From: an uncultured Muribaculaceae bacterium
GTDB lineage: Bacteria; Bacteroidota; Bacteroidia; Bacteroidales; Muribaculaceae
DNA: 64,000 nt
Assembly: GCA_910587185.1 (NCBI GenBank)
Contig: CAJULY010000013.1
Location: 4,781 to 68,780, forward strand
Direction of reading: 5' to 3'
Positions 7,920 to 17,050 of this stretch are shown here, piece after piece; the stretch's first letter is position 1, and each line of letters starts with the position of its first letter. The notes below the pieces were generated by a model that was not told the origin of the DNA, searched no databases, and worked only from the letters and a program-made list of their open reading frames with translations. The position numbers and the translations under genes were made by a program.

Positions 7920-9358
7920 TGGGGATTGGTTTCAGTAGTTTTTTTAATATAGTAGCGCGGCATGAAGAGAAGGATGAGGAAGATTGTTCCTCGGAAACAA
8001 AGTTCGATACACATGGCGATCCATACACCGCGTAAGCCGAGACTGCCTACGAGCAGTGCGGCAAGAGTGCAGCGCACAAGCCAGATGCTGCCAAGATTCA
8101 TTATGGAAGGGAGAAGCGTGCGTCCCATGCCGACAAAGAACCCGTAACATACTATCGCTGCCGCGAACATCGGTTCTGCCCATGCTTCTATTCTCAGTAT
8201 TTCAGCTCCGAGTTCCCTGATTCCATCCACCGGTGACATTACTCCGATTATCTGGGGAGCGAAAACATAGAGAGCGATGCCGAGCAACCCCATTATTGTC
8301 ATTCCTGAAGCGACGGTGATATGGCCGAATGATCTCATAAGTTTCATGCGGCCGGCTCCGAAGCATTGTCCGGAAAGGGTCGTCGCGGCCTCGCCGATAC
8401 CATAGCCGGGCATGTAGCAGAGACTCTCGGCTATGACGGCGAATGCGTTTGCCGCAATTGCCACCACGCCGAGCGGCGCCACAATGAAGGTTATCAGAAT
8501 CTGTGCGCCGCAGATGGCAACATGTTCGAACCCGAGCGGAACTCCTATATTGACCGCCTGTCGGAGTGTTGTGGCTGTCGGGATGAAGCGCCCTTTTTCG
8601 CCGATGATTTTCAGTGGTTTATATATAGCACAGAGGTAATAGACCATCATGATGCCTACGATTGTTTCCGCGGCGACAGTGGCCAGAGCTGCCCCTTTTA
8701 CGCCCATTCCTGCTCCCGGACAGAAGAAATCAAGACCGAAAAGTTCGATATTCCGGCTCGGAAAGATAAGAAAGAAATTAAGAATGACATCCAGAACACA
8801 CATCATGACGCTCAACATGCTCGGAACACGCATGTTGCCTGCGCATCTGAGCATCGAGCCTGCCATGAAACTCATCTGGAGCGCCGGCAGAAAAAGGGAA
8901 AAAATAAAGAAATAGACCGAGGCATCGGCGTGAATGGCCTTGTCGGCCCTGAGCCACGAAGGGAGGGGGCCTGAAATCGCCATGCCGATGAGAGCCAGAA
9001 GGGTGCTGAACACAAGGCAGGCCACTATGGCCTGCCGCAATATGGAACGCGATTTTACAAAATCGGACGAGCCTATCAGATGGGCTATCTGGACAGAGAA
9101 CCCGGTCGCGCAAGCCGACAGAATACCCCAGAAGAGCCATGTGGATGTTGAAACGAGGCCAATGGCGGCCGAAGCTTCGGCACCAAGACTCCCAACCATC
9201 GATGCGTCGATGTATTGCATGGCGATGGCGGAGATCTGGGCGACTATTGCCGGAAAACTCAAAAGCGCGGTCAGCTGAAATCGCTGCCGCACACTGAGTT
9301 GCTCTCCCGAACGGATTCTGTTGAGCAATCGGTCTGTAATTCCTCTTTTATTGTTCAT
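7916..9358 (-). CDS. MATE-family multidrug/Na+ or H+ antiporter
   Basis: A 480-residue membrane protein with about twelve hydrophobic segments in two similar halves, the MATE fold. Typical stretches are QISAIAMQYIDASMVGSLGAEASAAIGL near residues 41-68 and the matching GVVAIAANAFAVIAESLCYMPGYGIGEAATTLSGQ in the second half. Such proteins export cationic drugs or metabolites in exchange for Na+ or H+. It comes after the DUF3737 gene (16-base gap) and overlaps the PatB-like gene by 4 bases, forming a compact three-gene run. The substrate is unknown. Confidence 0.9.
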   Translation of the reverse strand: MNNKRGITDRLLNRIRSGEQLSVRQRFQLTALLSFPAIVAQISAIAMQYIDASMVGSLGAEASAAIGLVSTSTWLFWGILSACATGFSVQIAHLIGSSDFVKSRSILRQAIVACLVFSTLLALIGMAISGPLPSWLRADKAIHADASVYFFIFSLFLPALQMSFMAGSMLRCAGNMRVPSMLSVMMCVLDVILNFFLIFPSRNIELFGLDFFCPGAGMGVKGAALATVAAETIVGIMMVYYLCAIYKPLKIIGEKGRFIPTATTLRQAVNIGVPLGFEHVAICGAQILITFIVAPLGVVAIAANAFAVIAESLCYMPGYGIGEAATTLSGQCFGAGRMKLMRSFGHITVASGMTIMGLLGIALYVFAPQIIGVMSPVDGIRELGAEILRIEAWAEPMFAAAIVCYGFFVGMGRTLLPSIMNLGSIWLVRCTLAALLVGSLGLRGVWIAMCIELCFRGTIFLILLFMPRYYIKKTTETNPQ

Positions 9359-9374
9359 CCGGAGGAATTTCTGT

Positions 9375-10220
9375 CTATTTTTCGGTCGTGATCTTGCAGT
9401 CGGCCGGCATTTTTATGTTTTCATCAATGATGATTTCTCCAATGGAGCCGGCTTCGATCGTGCCCGATGTCGGGTTCTTAACACTCGTAATGTGTCCGTT
9501 TATCTGCGCGGTCAGGGTAGATTCTTCAAAAGCGAGATCGGCGTCAACGTCCATAGTGCAGTTCTCCATAATGAGATTGTCACAGTAACACAGCGGCTGA
9601 GTGCCGGAGATATGACAATTGACGAGCCGGAGATTCTTTGAATGCCATCCGAGATATTCGCCAGTCAGACGGGAATTTATTACGGTCACATTCTCTGTAT
9701 TCCAGAAGGCGTCCTTGGAATTTATGTCGGCGTCCTCTATTACCACATTGCGGCAGTACTGGAAGGAATAATTGCCTTGCTGACGGTAATTGCGGATGCG
9801 TATGTCCGAACTATGCATGAAAAGATAGTCGGCATTAGCTACCTCGACATTATCAAGTTCCACGTTGTGGCAGTGCCATAAGGTTTCCTGGGCATCGGGA
9901 ATAACCACATTTCGCAGATAGAGGTTGCTCATTTCCCTGAACATTTTCGGTGCCTCGACTTTGGTGTCGGTCATTTTAAGATGGCTTGAATACCACAGCG
10001 CTGCGCGGGCGCCTTCCGTAAAAAGACAGTGGTCGATCATGAAATTGTCAACATGCCAGAAGGGATATTTGCCTTTAAAACGGCAATTTCGGGCTTCTAT
10101 ATCGGAGCATTCTTTCAGTGCTGATTCGCCGGCGTGTATTGTGACGCCCTCAAGTTTCAGTCCGTGTGAGGCAAAGAGCGGTCTTTCGCCTCCGAATTCT
10201 TTATTCTCAATAAGTTGCAT
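9375..10220 (-). CDS. DUF3737 right-handed beta-helix protein
   Basis: A 281-residue cytosolic protein made of about a dozen short repeats of the kind N-hydrophobic-x-N-C/V (for example LRLVNCHISG, LIMENCTMD, VVIEDADINS), giving a right-handed parallel beta-helix like pectate lyases. It matches the DUF3737 family, widespread in gut bacteria and of unknown function; the LWYSSHLKMTDT and FWNTENVTVINS turns are typical. No signal peptide is seen. It heads a likely operon with the MATE and PatB-like genes. A -7 box at 10249-10256 lies 28 bases before the start codon. Confidence 0.85.
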   Translation of the reverse strand: MQLIENKEFGGERPLFASHGLKLEGVTIHAGESALKECSDIEARNCRFKGKYPFWHVDNFMIDHCLFTEGARAALWYSSHLKMTDTKVEAPKMFREMSNLYLRNVVIPDAQETLWHCHNVELDNVEVANADYLFMHSSDIRIRNYRQQGNYSFQYCRNVVIEDADINSKDAFWNTENVTVINSRLTGEYLGWHSKNLRLVNCHISGTQPLCYCDNLIMENCTMDVDADLAFEESTLTAQINGHITSVKNPTSGTIEAGSIGEIIIDENIKMPADCKITTEK

Positions 10221-10248
10221 CGAAGTATTGGTTTTTACGTTAGTGATG

Positions 10249-10256
10249 CAAAGTTA
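10249..10256 (-). promoter_or_regulatory. -7 box of the DUF3737-MATE-PatB operon
   Basis: TAACTTTG on the minus strand. An inverted repeat (ATGGTA, six bases, TACCAT; 10267-10284) lies just upstream, over the -33 region, and could be an operator. Confidence 0.6.
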
Positions 10257-10362
10257 CTCATATTTCATGGTATAAAATTACCATAATCACGGTTTTTATT
10301 ACCCCGTTGAAAGTTGAAATATGTCAGGAGGCAAGAGAGGGGCTTCTATAGGCTTGGCTCTT

Positions 10363-11184
10363 TCAGGTTCGCGATTTATGTGATTTCTTGGCTTTCGAGC
10401 TTGTGCGTTTTGTGGTGCGGAGTCCTGAATAAGCGCTACGCATCAGATTGTTGGTGATGTTGAATTTCTCGGTTGCAGGGCGATTGTTGTCTTTCAGGCT
10501 GTGGCTGAGAAGCCAGTCGTAGGTTTCCTGAAGATAGAAGAGCCGGGCAGGCTGCGAATGGTTCATTCCCGGAATACGGTCATAAATCAGACGCGGGGTG
10601 TCCTCGTTAGCTTCTTTCATGGCCTGAACCACTTTGTCGCTCTGCTGCACGCTGACGGCTCGATCGGCGGTTCCGTGGACAATCCAAAGCGGAACGCCGT
10701 TAAGGCCGGAGAGATCCCTGACAGTGCCACCCCCGCAGAAAGCCATGGCAGCTGCAATATCCTCGGGGTAGGTCGCGGCGAAATCGATGGCGCCGTAACC
10801 GCCAAGGCTCATTCCGAGCACATAGATGCGGTCATAATCTACGTTATACCAGTCTTCAACCCATTTAAGTATATTCATTATCTTCTGAGGATTCCATGAT
10901 CCTCCCGGATTCTGTGGAGCTATGACGTAGGAGTCGAGATCGCGTCCTTTCTCAATTGCGTCGAGAGTGCCATAGCGGCGCACCTTGTTGAGATCGTTAC
11001 CGCAAAGACTTGCGCCGTGAAGAAATATAAATACCGGTTTGGCCTCGAGACTGTCATTTGGCTCTACGAGCCAGAAGTTGTAACCGTCTTTCACTTTCCC
11101 GCGATGCGATGTCACTTTTGCGGCCGAAACGGTTGATATTATCAGGGTAAAGAGTAAGGTTAAGAGAGATAGTCTTTTAATCAT
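10363..11184 (-). CDS. Secreted alpha/beta hydrolase (carboxylesterase/peptidase type)
   Basis: 273 residues with a signal peptide (MIKRLSLLTLLFTLIISTVSAA). The hydrolase core shows the oxyanion segment FIFLHGASLCGND near 53-64, the nucleophile elbow GMSLGGYG with Ser126, the acid region IVHGTADRAV near 171-180, and a late His in GMNHSQ. It resembles the prolyl-oligopeptidase-like or phospholipase/carboxylesterase proteins exported by Bacteroidota. The C-terminal 40 residues are basic and low complexity (TTKRTSSKAKKSHKSRT). Its start overlaps the stop of the PQQ-propeller lipoprotein gene by 4 bases, so the two are probably translated together and act outside the inner membrane. The substrate is unknown. 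Confidence 0.85.
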   Translation of the reverse strand: MIKRLSLLTLLFTLIISTVSAAKVTSHRGKVKDGYNFWLVEPNDSLEAKPVFIFLHGASLCGNDLNKVRRYGTLDAIEKGRDLDSYVIAPQNPGGSWNPQKIMNILKWVEDWYNVDYDRIYVLGMSLGGYGAIDFAATYPEDIAAAMAFCGGGTVRDLSGLNGVPLWIVHGTADRAVSVQQSDKVVQAMKEANEDTPRLIYDRIPGMNHSQPARLFYLQETYDWLLSHSLKDNNRPATEKFNITNNLMRSAYSGLRTTKRTSSKAKKSHKSRT

Positions 11185-12758
11185 TTCAATGTTATTTTAA
11201 AGATGGAGTTGCCACGGGATCCGATTACAAGGCTGTTGCCGATAACAACCGGAGAGGACTCGAAATTGCTTCCGATGCGTTTCGACGTGATAATTTTTCC
11301 ATCCGATGCATTAATAATATATAGATTGCCGGAACAATCGCCGGTTACTATGAACATTTCGTTCTTTTCGTTGATGAAGCTGACCGGTGAGGACCAGGCA
11401 TAATATTTCAAAGGAATCTGATAAACGGTTTCACCCGTTTTGCGGTCAAGCGCTACAAGGGCGCCGTTTTGACCAGATGTGTTTTTTACGCAATTGGCGA
11501 ATACAAGATGCTCGGCGTTTCCTCTGCCGAGGAGGGCGGTTGAGTAGAATCCGCCGTCGAAGTGTTTTTTGCCGATATTCATGCGTCGGCCTTCAATGTC
11601 GGTTTTCCATATCTCTTTGCCGTCAAGAGCGTTGAGCTTGACAAATTTTGCCGAACCGACATCCTGAATGTCAATTTCGCAGCCGACATAAAGATATGGC
11701 TTTCCGTTTTCTATGGCGAGGACCGGCGTGGCGTCAATGTCATCCTTCAGGGTGTACATCCAGACCGGACGCATGGTGTTGAGGTTTATGCCCAGAATAT
11801 TGCCGTGATTGTCTGCTGTGAAACCATAGTTGGCATAGACTGCCATGGAAGCTTCGATGCCGGGAGCGGCGCCGTTCACAGTATAGCGCAATGCGGTGTG
11901 CATGGTGAGTTTGCCCGCGGCGGCGACAAGTTTATAGATCGTTCCGTTCTCACCCGGCCTAAAAAGGAATTGACCTACGCGTATGGGCGACGAGTCGTAG
12001 GCACCCCAGCGGCGCTGCGCTTTGGGATCTTCAGGGAAGAAATGGAACTGTTTGTTTGTGAATAGATTTATAGCGAGAGCGCCGAACGGCCGTTTCCCGG
12101 GAACGCCTTGACCAACGTAGAGGTTTCCGTTAAGCGTAGGATCAAGCGATATGGTTCCTTTTATCGGGTTGCCGACGGGGATTGCCTGACGGGAGGCTTG
12201 ACCGGTAGTGTAATCGATGAAATAGACGCTTCCGAAAAGAGAGCCGACCATAATCTCTTTTCCGCTGAAATCCCTATTAACAGCACCCGATTTTTTCATG
12301 GCGCCAAGGATGCTGTCGGGCCATTCGACATAAAGAGGCTGTCCTGTCCAGCCGGTGCCTCCACCCCAGCTCCCGACCGATGTTTCTGTATAGTCTTCCT
12401 GTGTGTGGAATGTCCAGTCAACGATGAATTCTGAAGGACGTCCGGTGATTCGGCCTCCGAAATCGGCTTGTCGCAACGGTCCTTGACGGAAGGTGAAAGT
12501 TCCCGGAGCTGTGGCATAAAGATCGGTAAGGGAGCTGATGTGTCCGTCGGATGTCGTGTCGGTCCTTTCGATGTTGAACTTCACTTTTTTTGCCGACTCA
12601 TACATGGTGTCGGGAAGTTCAGCAATGGTTTCAACCACAGGAGGAAGAGCTGTCGAATCAGTGTCGGCTGAATGAGTGTCAGCCGATTTTGAGCTCCCGG
12701 AGGAGCAAGCGTGAAAAATGGTTAAAAGTAATATATAACTTATTTTCTTTAATGACAT
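11181..12758 (-). CDS. PQQ-type beta-propeller lipoprotein
   Basis: 525 residues from the chosen start (MSLKKISYILLLTIFHACSSG). The lipobox IFHAC makes it a lipoprotein, probably at the periplasmic or outer-membrane face. The body consists of repeats ending in patterns such as GSLFGSVYFIDYTTG, VYFANY-like ADNHGNILGINLNT, ALDGKEIWKTDIEG and VTGDCSGNLYIINASDG, the blades of a PQQ/BamB-like propeller. No bound quinone residues can be assigned. A -7 box at 12790-12797 lies upstream of this ATG but overlaps the upstream ATG at 12788, which favours the shorter form. It is translationally coupled to the downstream hydrolase. Confidence 0.83.
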   Translation of the reverse strand: MSLKKISYILLLTIFHACSSGSSKSADTHSADTDSTALPPVVETIAELPDTMYESAKKVKFNIERTDTTSDGHISSLTDLYATAPGTFTFRQGPLRQADFGGRITGRPSEFIVDWTFHTQEDYTETSVGSWGGGTGWTGQPLYVEWPDSILGAMKKSGAVNRDFSGKEIMVGSLFGSVYFIDYTTGQASRQAIPVGNPIKGTISLDPTLNGNLYVGQGVPGKRPFGALAINLFTNKQFHFFPEDPKAQRRWGAYDSSPIRVGQFLFRPGENGTIYKLVAAAGKLTMHTALRYTVNGAAPGIEASMAVYANYGFTADNHGNILGINLNTMRPVWMYTLKDDIDATPVLAIENGKPYLYVGCEIDIQDVGSAKFVKLNALDGKEIWKTDIEGRRMNIGKKHFDGGFYSTALLGRGNAEHLVFANCVKNTSGQNGALVALDRKTGETVYQIPLKYYAWSSPVSFINEKNEMFIVTGDCSGNLYIINASDGKIITSKRIGSNFESSPVVIGNSLVIGSRGNSIFKITLK

Positions 12759-12789
12759 GCCGATTTGTATGCAACTGTGGTTTTGCATG

Positions 12790-12797
12790 CAAAAATA
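12790..12797 (-). promoter_or_regulatory. -7 box of the PQQ-lipoprotein/hydrolase operon
   Basis: TATTTTTG on the minus strand, 31 bases before the ATG at 12758. It decides between two possible starts, because the ATG at 12788 would lie inside the promoter. Confidence 0.6.
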
Positions 12798-12886
12798 CTC
12801 ATTTATTTATATATAGCAAAATAAGGCGATTGAATAATACACAACTTATGCTAACCGATGTTAAACAATTTTTCACCAATTCCATG

Positions 12887-12906
12887 AAAAACGGCCCCCC
12901 GTTTTT
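12887..12906 (-). terminator. Hairpin after the C1 peptidase gene
   Basis: AAAAACGG, four C, CCGTTTTT: a perfect 8-bp stem with A and T on its flanks, so it could work in both directions. It lies 40 bases past the stop of the peptidase gene. Confidence 0.6.
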
Positions 12907-12946
12907 GCGGAAGCCCGTTATGGTATAGATAAATCCGGGAAGATCC

Positions 12947-14152
12947 TTATTTCATTCCAAGTTTTTTCAGGGTTGCAGCGGGAACAGCTTCCTTGTTGAC
13001 AACAATGTCCATGGTCTTGGCAAGGAAATAGGGTATGGAAACATAGAAATAACCGTCGTAGATCTGGTTGGTGTTCCATGAATTCTTCACCTTGTAATAA
13101 GGATTGCCTTTCTGGTCAACAGCTTTGCCGACAATGACCATTCCGTGGTCATCTGTTGTCTCTTGGCTGTCAAACATGTTCTGACGCACTTCCTGAGTGA
13201 TTTCCATCTCCTCTACAGGGCCATTGAACTTGAAGCGTTCGTTTTCACGGTCGCGGTCGGAGAGTTTCACCCAGCGGGCCAGTTCGGTTCCTTCGAGGTT
13301 CTTGCCGTCCTTTTCTTTCGGCATAACGGCAAAACCGTTGTTCCACTTGAATCCGCCTTCGCTTACGTCTGCGGCCCAGCTTACTGAATAACCTTTGTCA
13401 AGAGCATTATCGACGATAGCTTTCATCTCCTCGAGAGGCACGTTGTAATACTGTCCGTGAATCCAGTTGTCGGGCACTTCAAGAACGAACGGTTTGTAGA
13501 AGGGATGATGCGAGAAAGAGGTGATCGCTACGTAGTCATCGATGTTTATGGGAAGAGACTCGGCGAAAGATTTCGGAGTGTAGGTCTTGCCTTCGTAGGT
13601 GAATGTTTCAGGCAGTTCTCCGAAATAAGCGTCAAGAACTCCGTTGAATCCCTTGCGCCAGGCTGTCGATACGCGTTTGTTCGGTTTGCGGACAACGGAT
13701 TTGACCATAGATGTCAGTACGTCGCAGACTTCTCCGTGGGAATGGCTCTTTTCGCCATAGTTCAGACCGCGATATACTTCTTCGGGGACTATACCGTAGT
13801 TTGCCCATGCGTAAGGCACATCGAGGCCGCTGCCGCCCTGTGAGAAATTGGCTTGTCCGTACATGCGGACGAAGTTGGCGGCTTTGTCGTCGTAGCAATG
13901 ACGTACAACGAACATTTCCGAAAGATCATACTCTTTGCCGGTTTTGCGGAGAAGCTCATCCTCGAAAAATGAGATACCTGAAAAACACCAGCATGTTCCT
14001 GATCTGTCCTGATCTTTGACAGGTGTGGTCTTTACGAGCTTCACATCGGTGAACTTGAAGCCCATGCTGTCGGGTGTGGCGGCTTTGTTGTCTGCGGCCC
14101 AGCAAGAAGCCGTCGTCATGACAGCCATTGCTCCTAAGATAAACTTATTCAT
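12947..14152 (-). CDS. Exported C1-family cysteine peptidase (bleomycin hydrolase/PepC-like)
   Basis: 401 residues with a signal peptide ending near SCWAADNK. The papain-like core of the bleomycin-hydrolase branch is clear: KDQDRSGTCWCFSG with the catalytic Cys near 54, ELSE-type region EYDLSEMFVVRHCYDDKA, the His in DDHGMVIVGKA near 340, and the Asn in YYKVKNSWNTNQ near 372. Classical bleomycin hydrolases are cytosolic hexamers; exported relatives are common in Bacteroidota and probably act as periplasmic or surface aminopeptidases. A -7 box (TAATTTTG, 14195-14202) precedes the start by 42 bases. It is a single gene. Confidence 0.9.
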   Translation of the reverse strand: MNKFILGAMAVMTTASCWAADNKAATPDSMGFKFTDVKLVKTTPVKDQDRSGTCWCFSGISFFEDELLRKTGKEYDLSEMFVVRHCYDDKAANFVRMYGQANFSQGGSGLDVPYAWANYGIVPEEVYRGLNYGEKSHSHGEVCDVLTSMVKSVVRKPNKRVSTAWRKGFNGVLDAYFGELPETFTYEGKTYTPKSFAESLPINIDDYVAITSFSHHPFYKPFVLEVPDNWIHGQYYNVPLEEMKAIVDNALDKGYSVSWAADVSEGGFKWNNGFAVMPKEKDGKNLEGTELARWVKLSDRDRENERFKFNGPVEEMEITQEVRQNMFDSQETTDDHGMVIVGKAVDQKGNPYYKVKNSWNTNQIYDGYFYVSIPYFLAKTMDIVVNKEAVPAATLKKLGMK

Positions 14153-14194
14153 AATGATGCACTGTGTTTGTGATGCTTTTGTGTAGATTTATTG

Positions 14195-14202
14195 CAAAAT
14201 TA
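14195..14202 (-). promoter_or_regulatory. -7 box of the C1 peptidase gene
   Basis: TAATTTTG on the minus strand, 42 bases before the ATG at 14152. Confidence 0.6.
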
Positions 14203-14240
14203 GCGAAAAAATATTTAAAACTGTTCTTTTGTGGGATTTT

Positions 14241-15395
14241 TTATCGCTTTTTGTTCACAAACCGTGCTGTTAGATAATTGCGCACCGGCGTATCATAGAA
14301 TCTCATGGCGCACCATGCCATAAATACAATGCCGAAAAAGAGGCATACGCAGACGGGCCAGACCTGATCGAAGGCGAGGCTGTTGTTCCAGACCCACGCA
14401 TAGAAAAGATACATAACCGGATAATGGATGATATATATGGGATATGAGAGCTGTCCGAGAAAATTGCACGTCGAAGTAGAGAATCGGTCCGTAGTGTTGC
14501 CGCATGCTCCAAGATAAACGACGCCAGGGAAGATGAAGAATGTGCAGAACAGGTCATATAAGGCATTATTGACATTAGGTTCCGCGCCTCCGACATAGGG
14601 GCATGCCATTACCGTGCATAAAATCAGAGCGCAGATCCAGAAAGCTCCGCGTATTCTTATCTGCCGGAAACAACGTGAAATCAGAAGACCGGCCGAAAAA
14701 GAGAATGAAAGCCTGAAGAAACCTCCGAGAAATCCCCACCCGGCGGCTGACCATCCGAAGCCTATGTGGTAGGCTTCCGAAGTGTTACCAAGAGCCATCA
14801 CGGCAAGTCCGACGGCGGAAAGCACTACGACTCCGAAAAGTGAACGCTTGGAAAGGCGATGAAGAATCAGTGCGTAAAGAATGCTTCCTATATATTCGAA
14901 AAAAAGCGACCAGCTCGGCCCGTTGAGTGGAAACATTTCGCCGTTGCCCCTGACATCCGCATCAATTCCCGGAATGACAGGGATGAGGAAAAGTCCGAGG
15001 AACAGAGCCAGAAGAAGAGTGGTTAAGGGGACAGGTGTCCCGTCCCATTGCACGCTACCCTGGATAAGATAGGCAACCGCACCCAGAATTACGCTCAGAA
15101 TGACCATCGGATGAAGCCTGATGACGCGTCGGAGCATGAAACGGCCTGCTGTCATGCTTCCGTTTTTCCATCGGTTGTCGTAGGCATATCCCAGCACGAA
15201 TCCCGAAAGTACAAAAAAGAAATCGACGGCAAGATAACCGTGGTTGATCATCTGGTCAACCGGTGATGTCGCGAATCCTTCACCGAAATGATACCATATT
15301 ACAACGAATGCGGCAATCCCGCGCAGACCGTCAAGCAGTTCGTAGCGCGGTCTGGAATCGGGGAGGGGAGAGGCGTATGATTTAAGATTTGTCAT
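14241..15395 (-). CDS. Acyltransferase-3 family membrane protein (OafA-like)
   Basis: 384 residues from the ATG at 15395, with about ten membrane segments. The N-terminal RYELLDGLRGIAAFVVIWYHFGEGF holds the conserved Arg and His of acyltransferase-3 proteins, followed by GYLAVDFFFVLSGFVLGY. Such enzymes O-acylate sugars of surface polysaccharides, peptidoglycan or small exported molecules; the acceptor here is unknown. The -7 box TAATTTTG at 15423-15430 overlaps the alternative ATG at 15425, which rules that start out. The neighbouring minus-strand gene upstream is a Crp/Fnr regulator with its own promoter. Confidence 0.87.
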   Translation of the reverse strand: MTNLKSYASPLPDSRPRYELLDGLRGIAAFVVIWYHFGEGFATSPVDQMINHGYLAVDFFFVLSGFVLGYAYDNRWKNGSMTAGRFMLRRVIRLHPMVILSVILGAVAYLIQGSVQWDGTPVPLTTLLLALFLGLFLIPVIPGIDADVRGNGEMFPLNGPSWSLFFEYIGSILYALILHRLSKRSLFGVVVLSAVGLAVMALGNTSEAYHIGFGWSAAGWGFLGGFFRLSFSFSAGLLISRCFRQIRIRGAFWICALILCTVMACPYVGGAEPNVNNALYDLFCTFFIFPGVVYLGACGNTTDRFSTSTCNFLGQLSYPIYIIHYPVMYLFYAWVWNNSLAFDQVWPVCVCLFFGIVFMAWCAMRFYDTPVRNYLTARFVNKKR

Positions 15396-15422
15396 TGTGA
15401 TGGAATGATTGGTTTTATGACG

Positions 15423-15430
15423 CAAAATTA
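15423..15430 (-). promoter_or_regulatory. -7 box of the acyltransferase gene
   Basis: TAATTTTG on the minus strand, 27 bases before the ATG at 15395. Confidence 0.6.
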
Positions 15431-15462
15431 CGCATAACTCCGCAGAGAGAATTTGTCCTATG

Positions 15463-16041
15463 TCAAATAATGGCTCTTATACGGCTTAGGGTCGGCAAAG
15501 TGACTCCGAGATATGAGGCTATGTCCGTAAGGCGCGCACGGCGGCATATTTCCGGAAACTGATCATGAAAAGCCTGATAACGTTCTTTGGCAGGAAGGGT
15601 AAGTCGCTCTTTGTGGGACTGGTGGATGCGCCGATACTCGTTCTGGTGGATGACTCTTCCCCAGTTGGCAAGGTCGATTTCTGTGTTGAACAGAGCATGA
15701 AGCGTTTCTATGCTTATGCCGTAGGTCTCGCACGGTTCGATTGTCTCAACGTTTTCTTCGCTGATTTTGCCATAATAGAATTCGTCCATGCTGAAAACTA
15801 TGCCTCCTTCTATCGAAAACGATGTCGTGATTTCTTCTCCGTCCACAATCCAGAAACTTCTCGTCATTCCTTTCTCGATGAAATAGGCCATGCCGGCGGC
15901 TTTCCCTTCTTCAATTATGAGATGACGTCGGGGAAAAGTGCGTGCAACGAGATTGTCGCATAATATATCAAGCGCAGAGTCTTTTACAGACCACGCTTGG
16001 CTTATGGCATTTATGATATTTGGAATCTGAAATCTGTCCAT
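15463..16041 (-). CDS. Crp/Fnr-family transcription regulator
   Basis: 192 residues from the chosen ATG. The N-terminal cyclic-nucleotide-binding-like beta-barrel includes FPRRHLIIEEGKAAGMAYFIEKGMTRSFWIVDGEE, and a C-terminal helix-turn-helix reads RARLTDIASYLGVTLPTLSRIRA, the usual end of the Bacteroidota Crp-like group. The barrel lacks the cysteines of Fnr and the full cAMP-binding signature, so its ligand is unknown. The frame is open upstream to 16080, but a -7 box at 16056-16063 lies within that extension, which supports the start at 16041. Divergent from the NfnA-like gene. Confidence 0.85.
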   Translation of the reverse strand: MDRFQIPNIINAISQAWSVKDSALDILCDNLVARTFPRRHLIIEEGKAAGMAYFIEKGMTRSFWIVDGEEITTSFSIEGGIVFSMDEFYYGKISEENVETIEPCETYGISIETLHALFNTEIDLANWGRVIHQNEYRRIHQSHKERLTLPAKERYQAFHDQFPEICRRARLTDIASYLGVTLPTLSRIRAII

Positions 16042-16055
16042 ACCGGTTGATGACG

Positions 16056-16063
16056 CAAAATTA
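16056..16063 (-). promoter_or_regulatory. -7 box of the Crp/Fnr gene
   Basis: TAATTTTG on the minus strand, 14 bases before the ATG at 16041; it decides the start. Confidence 0.55.
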
Positions 16064-16103
16064 ATGAAAAATAACGGCAATGGCGCATTATATGGATGGT
16101 TTG

Positions 16104-16134
16104 TTGCAAAAACAGCTGATTTTGTGTATTTTTG
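16104..16134 (+). promoter_or_regulatory. Promoter of the NfnA-NfnB-like operon
   Basis: TTG (16104-16106), 20 bases, TATTTTTG (16127-16134). This matches the Bacteroidota -33/-7 pattern. The leader to the ATG at 16260 is about 120 bases. Confidence 0.65.
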
Positions 16135-16259
16135 TCATCCTTATTTTACGTGACTCTCGACAATCATTCTTTACGGAATAAACAGGAATTGATGTTTCCT
16201 GCAGTGATCTGTCGGGAGGAGCGTTTCCAGACGACTAATCATTATATTACTTGCAGAAT

Positions 16260-17042
16260 ATGTTTAAAATTATTGACAAGGAGCACTTTTCGGAGCATGT
16301 GGTTAAATTCGAAGTGGAAGCTCCCGAGATAGCCAGATCACGCCGACCGGGCCATTTTGTGATAGTCCGTGTCGGCGACGGTGGAGAACGGATTCCGCTG
16401 ACGATAGCCGCGTCTGATTCCGTGCGCGGTACCATTACTCTCGTCGTGCAGGAGGTCGGCGTTTCAACTCGCAAGATATGCGCGCTGAATGTTGGTGATT
16501 GTTTCACGGATATAGTAGGGCCTCTCGGTCAGGCTACACATATAGGGAAAGTGGGCACCGTCGTGTGTTGCGGAGGAGGAGTCGGCGTGGCGCCTCTTCT
16601 TCCCATTGTTCGGGCCATGAAGGAAGCCGGTAACAGGGTGGTGACGATTCTTGCGGCACGTACGGCCGAACTCGTCATTCTCCGCGATCAGGTTGCCCCT
16701 TATAGCGATGAGGTCATTGTCATGACAGATGACGGATCTCTCGGACGCCGCGGTCTGGTGACGGAAGGCCTTGAAGATGTGATCAACCGGGAGAAGGTTG
16801 ACCAGGTTGTAGCCATAGGCCCTGCTGTCATGATGAAATTCGTTGCGAAACTCACGAAAAAATACGATATTCCGACCATGGTTTCTCTCAATACGATCAT
16901 GGTGGACGGAACAGGTATGTGCGGCGCATGTCGCGTGACGGTTGACGGCAAAACCCGATTCGTCTGCATCGACGGACCGGAGTTTGACGCCCACAAGGTT
17001 GATTTTGACGAAATGATAATGCGTTTGCGCTCTTATAATTGA
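16260..17042 (+). CDS. NfnA-like FAD/[2Fe-2S] subunit (ferredoxin:NADP oxidoreductase)
   Basis: 260 residues from the ATG at 16260. It has a ferredoxin-reductase-type FAD domain (RRPGHFVIVRVGDGGERIPLTIA, with RIPLTIA as the FAD loop), a nucleotide-binding motif GGGVGVAPLLPIVRAMKEAGN, and at the C-terminus GTGMCGACRV and FVCIDGPEFDAH, the cysteines of a [2Fe-2S] cluster. This is the small subunit of NfnAB/sulfide dehydrogenase-type enzymes, which link NADH, NADPH and ferredoxin by flavin bifurcation in anaerobes. The next gene encodes the partner 8 bases on. Annotation pipelines may call it dihydroorotate dehydrogenase electron-transfer subunit, but the context argues against that. Confidence 0.88.
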   Translation: MFKIIDKEHFSEHVVKFEVEAPEIARSRRPGHFVIVRVGDGGERIPLTIAASDSVRGTITLVVQEVGVSTRKICALNVGDCFTDIVGPLGQATHIGKVGTVVCCGGGVGVAPLLPIVRAMKEAGNRVVTILAARTAELVILRDQVAPYSDEVIVMTDDGSLGRRGLVTEGLEDVINREKVDQVVAIGPAVMMKFVAKLTKKYDIPTMVSLNTIMVDGTGMCGACRVTVDGKTRFVCIDGPEFDAHKVDFDEMIMRLRSYN

Positions 17043-17050
17043 TAGTTGCT

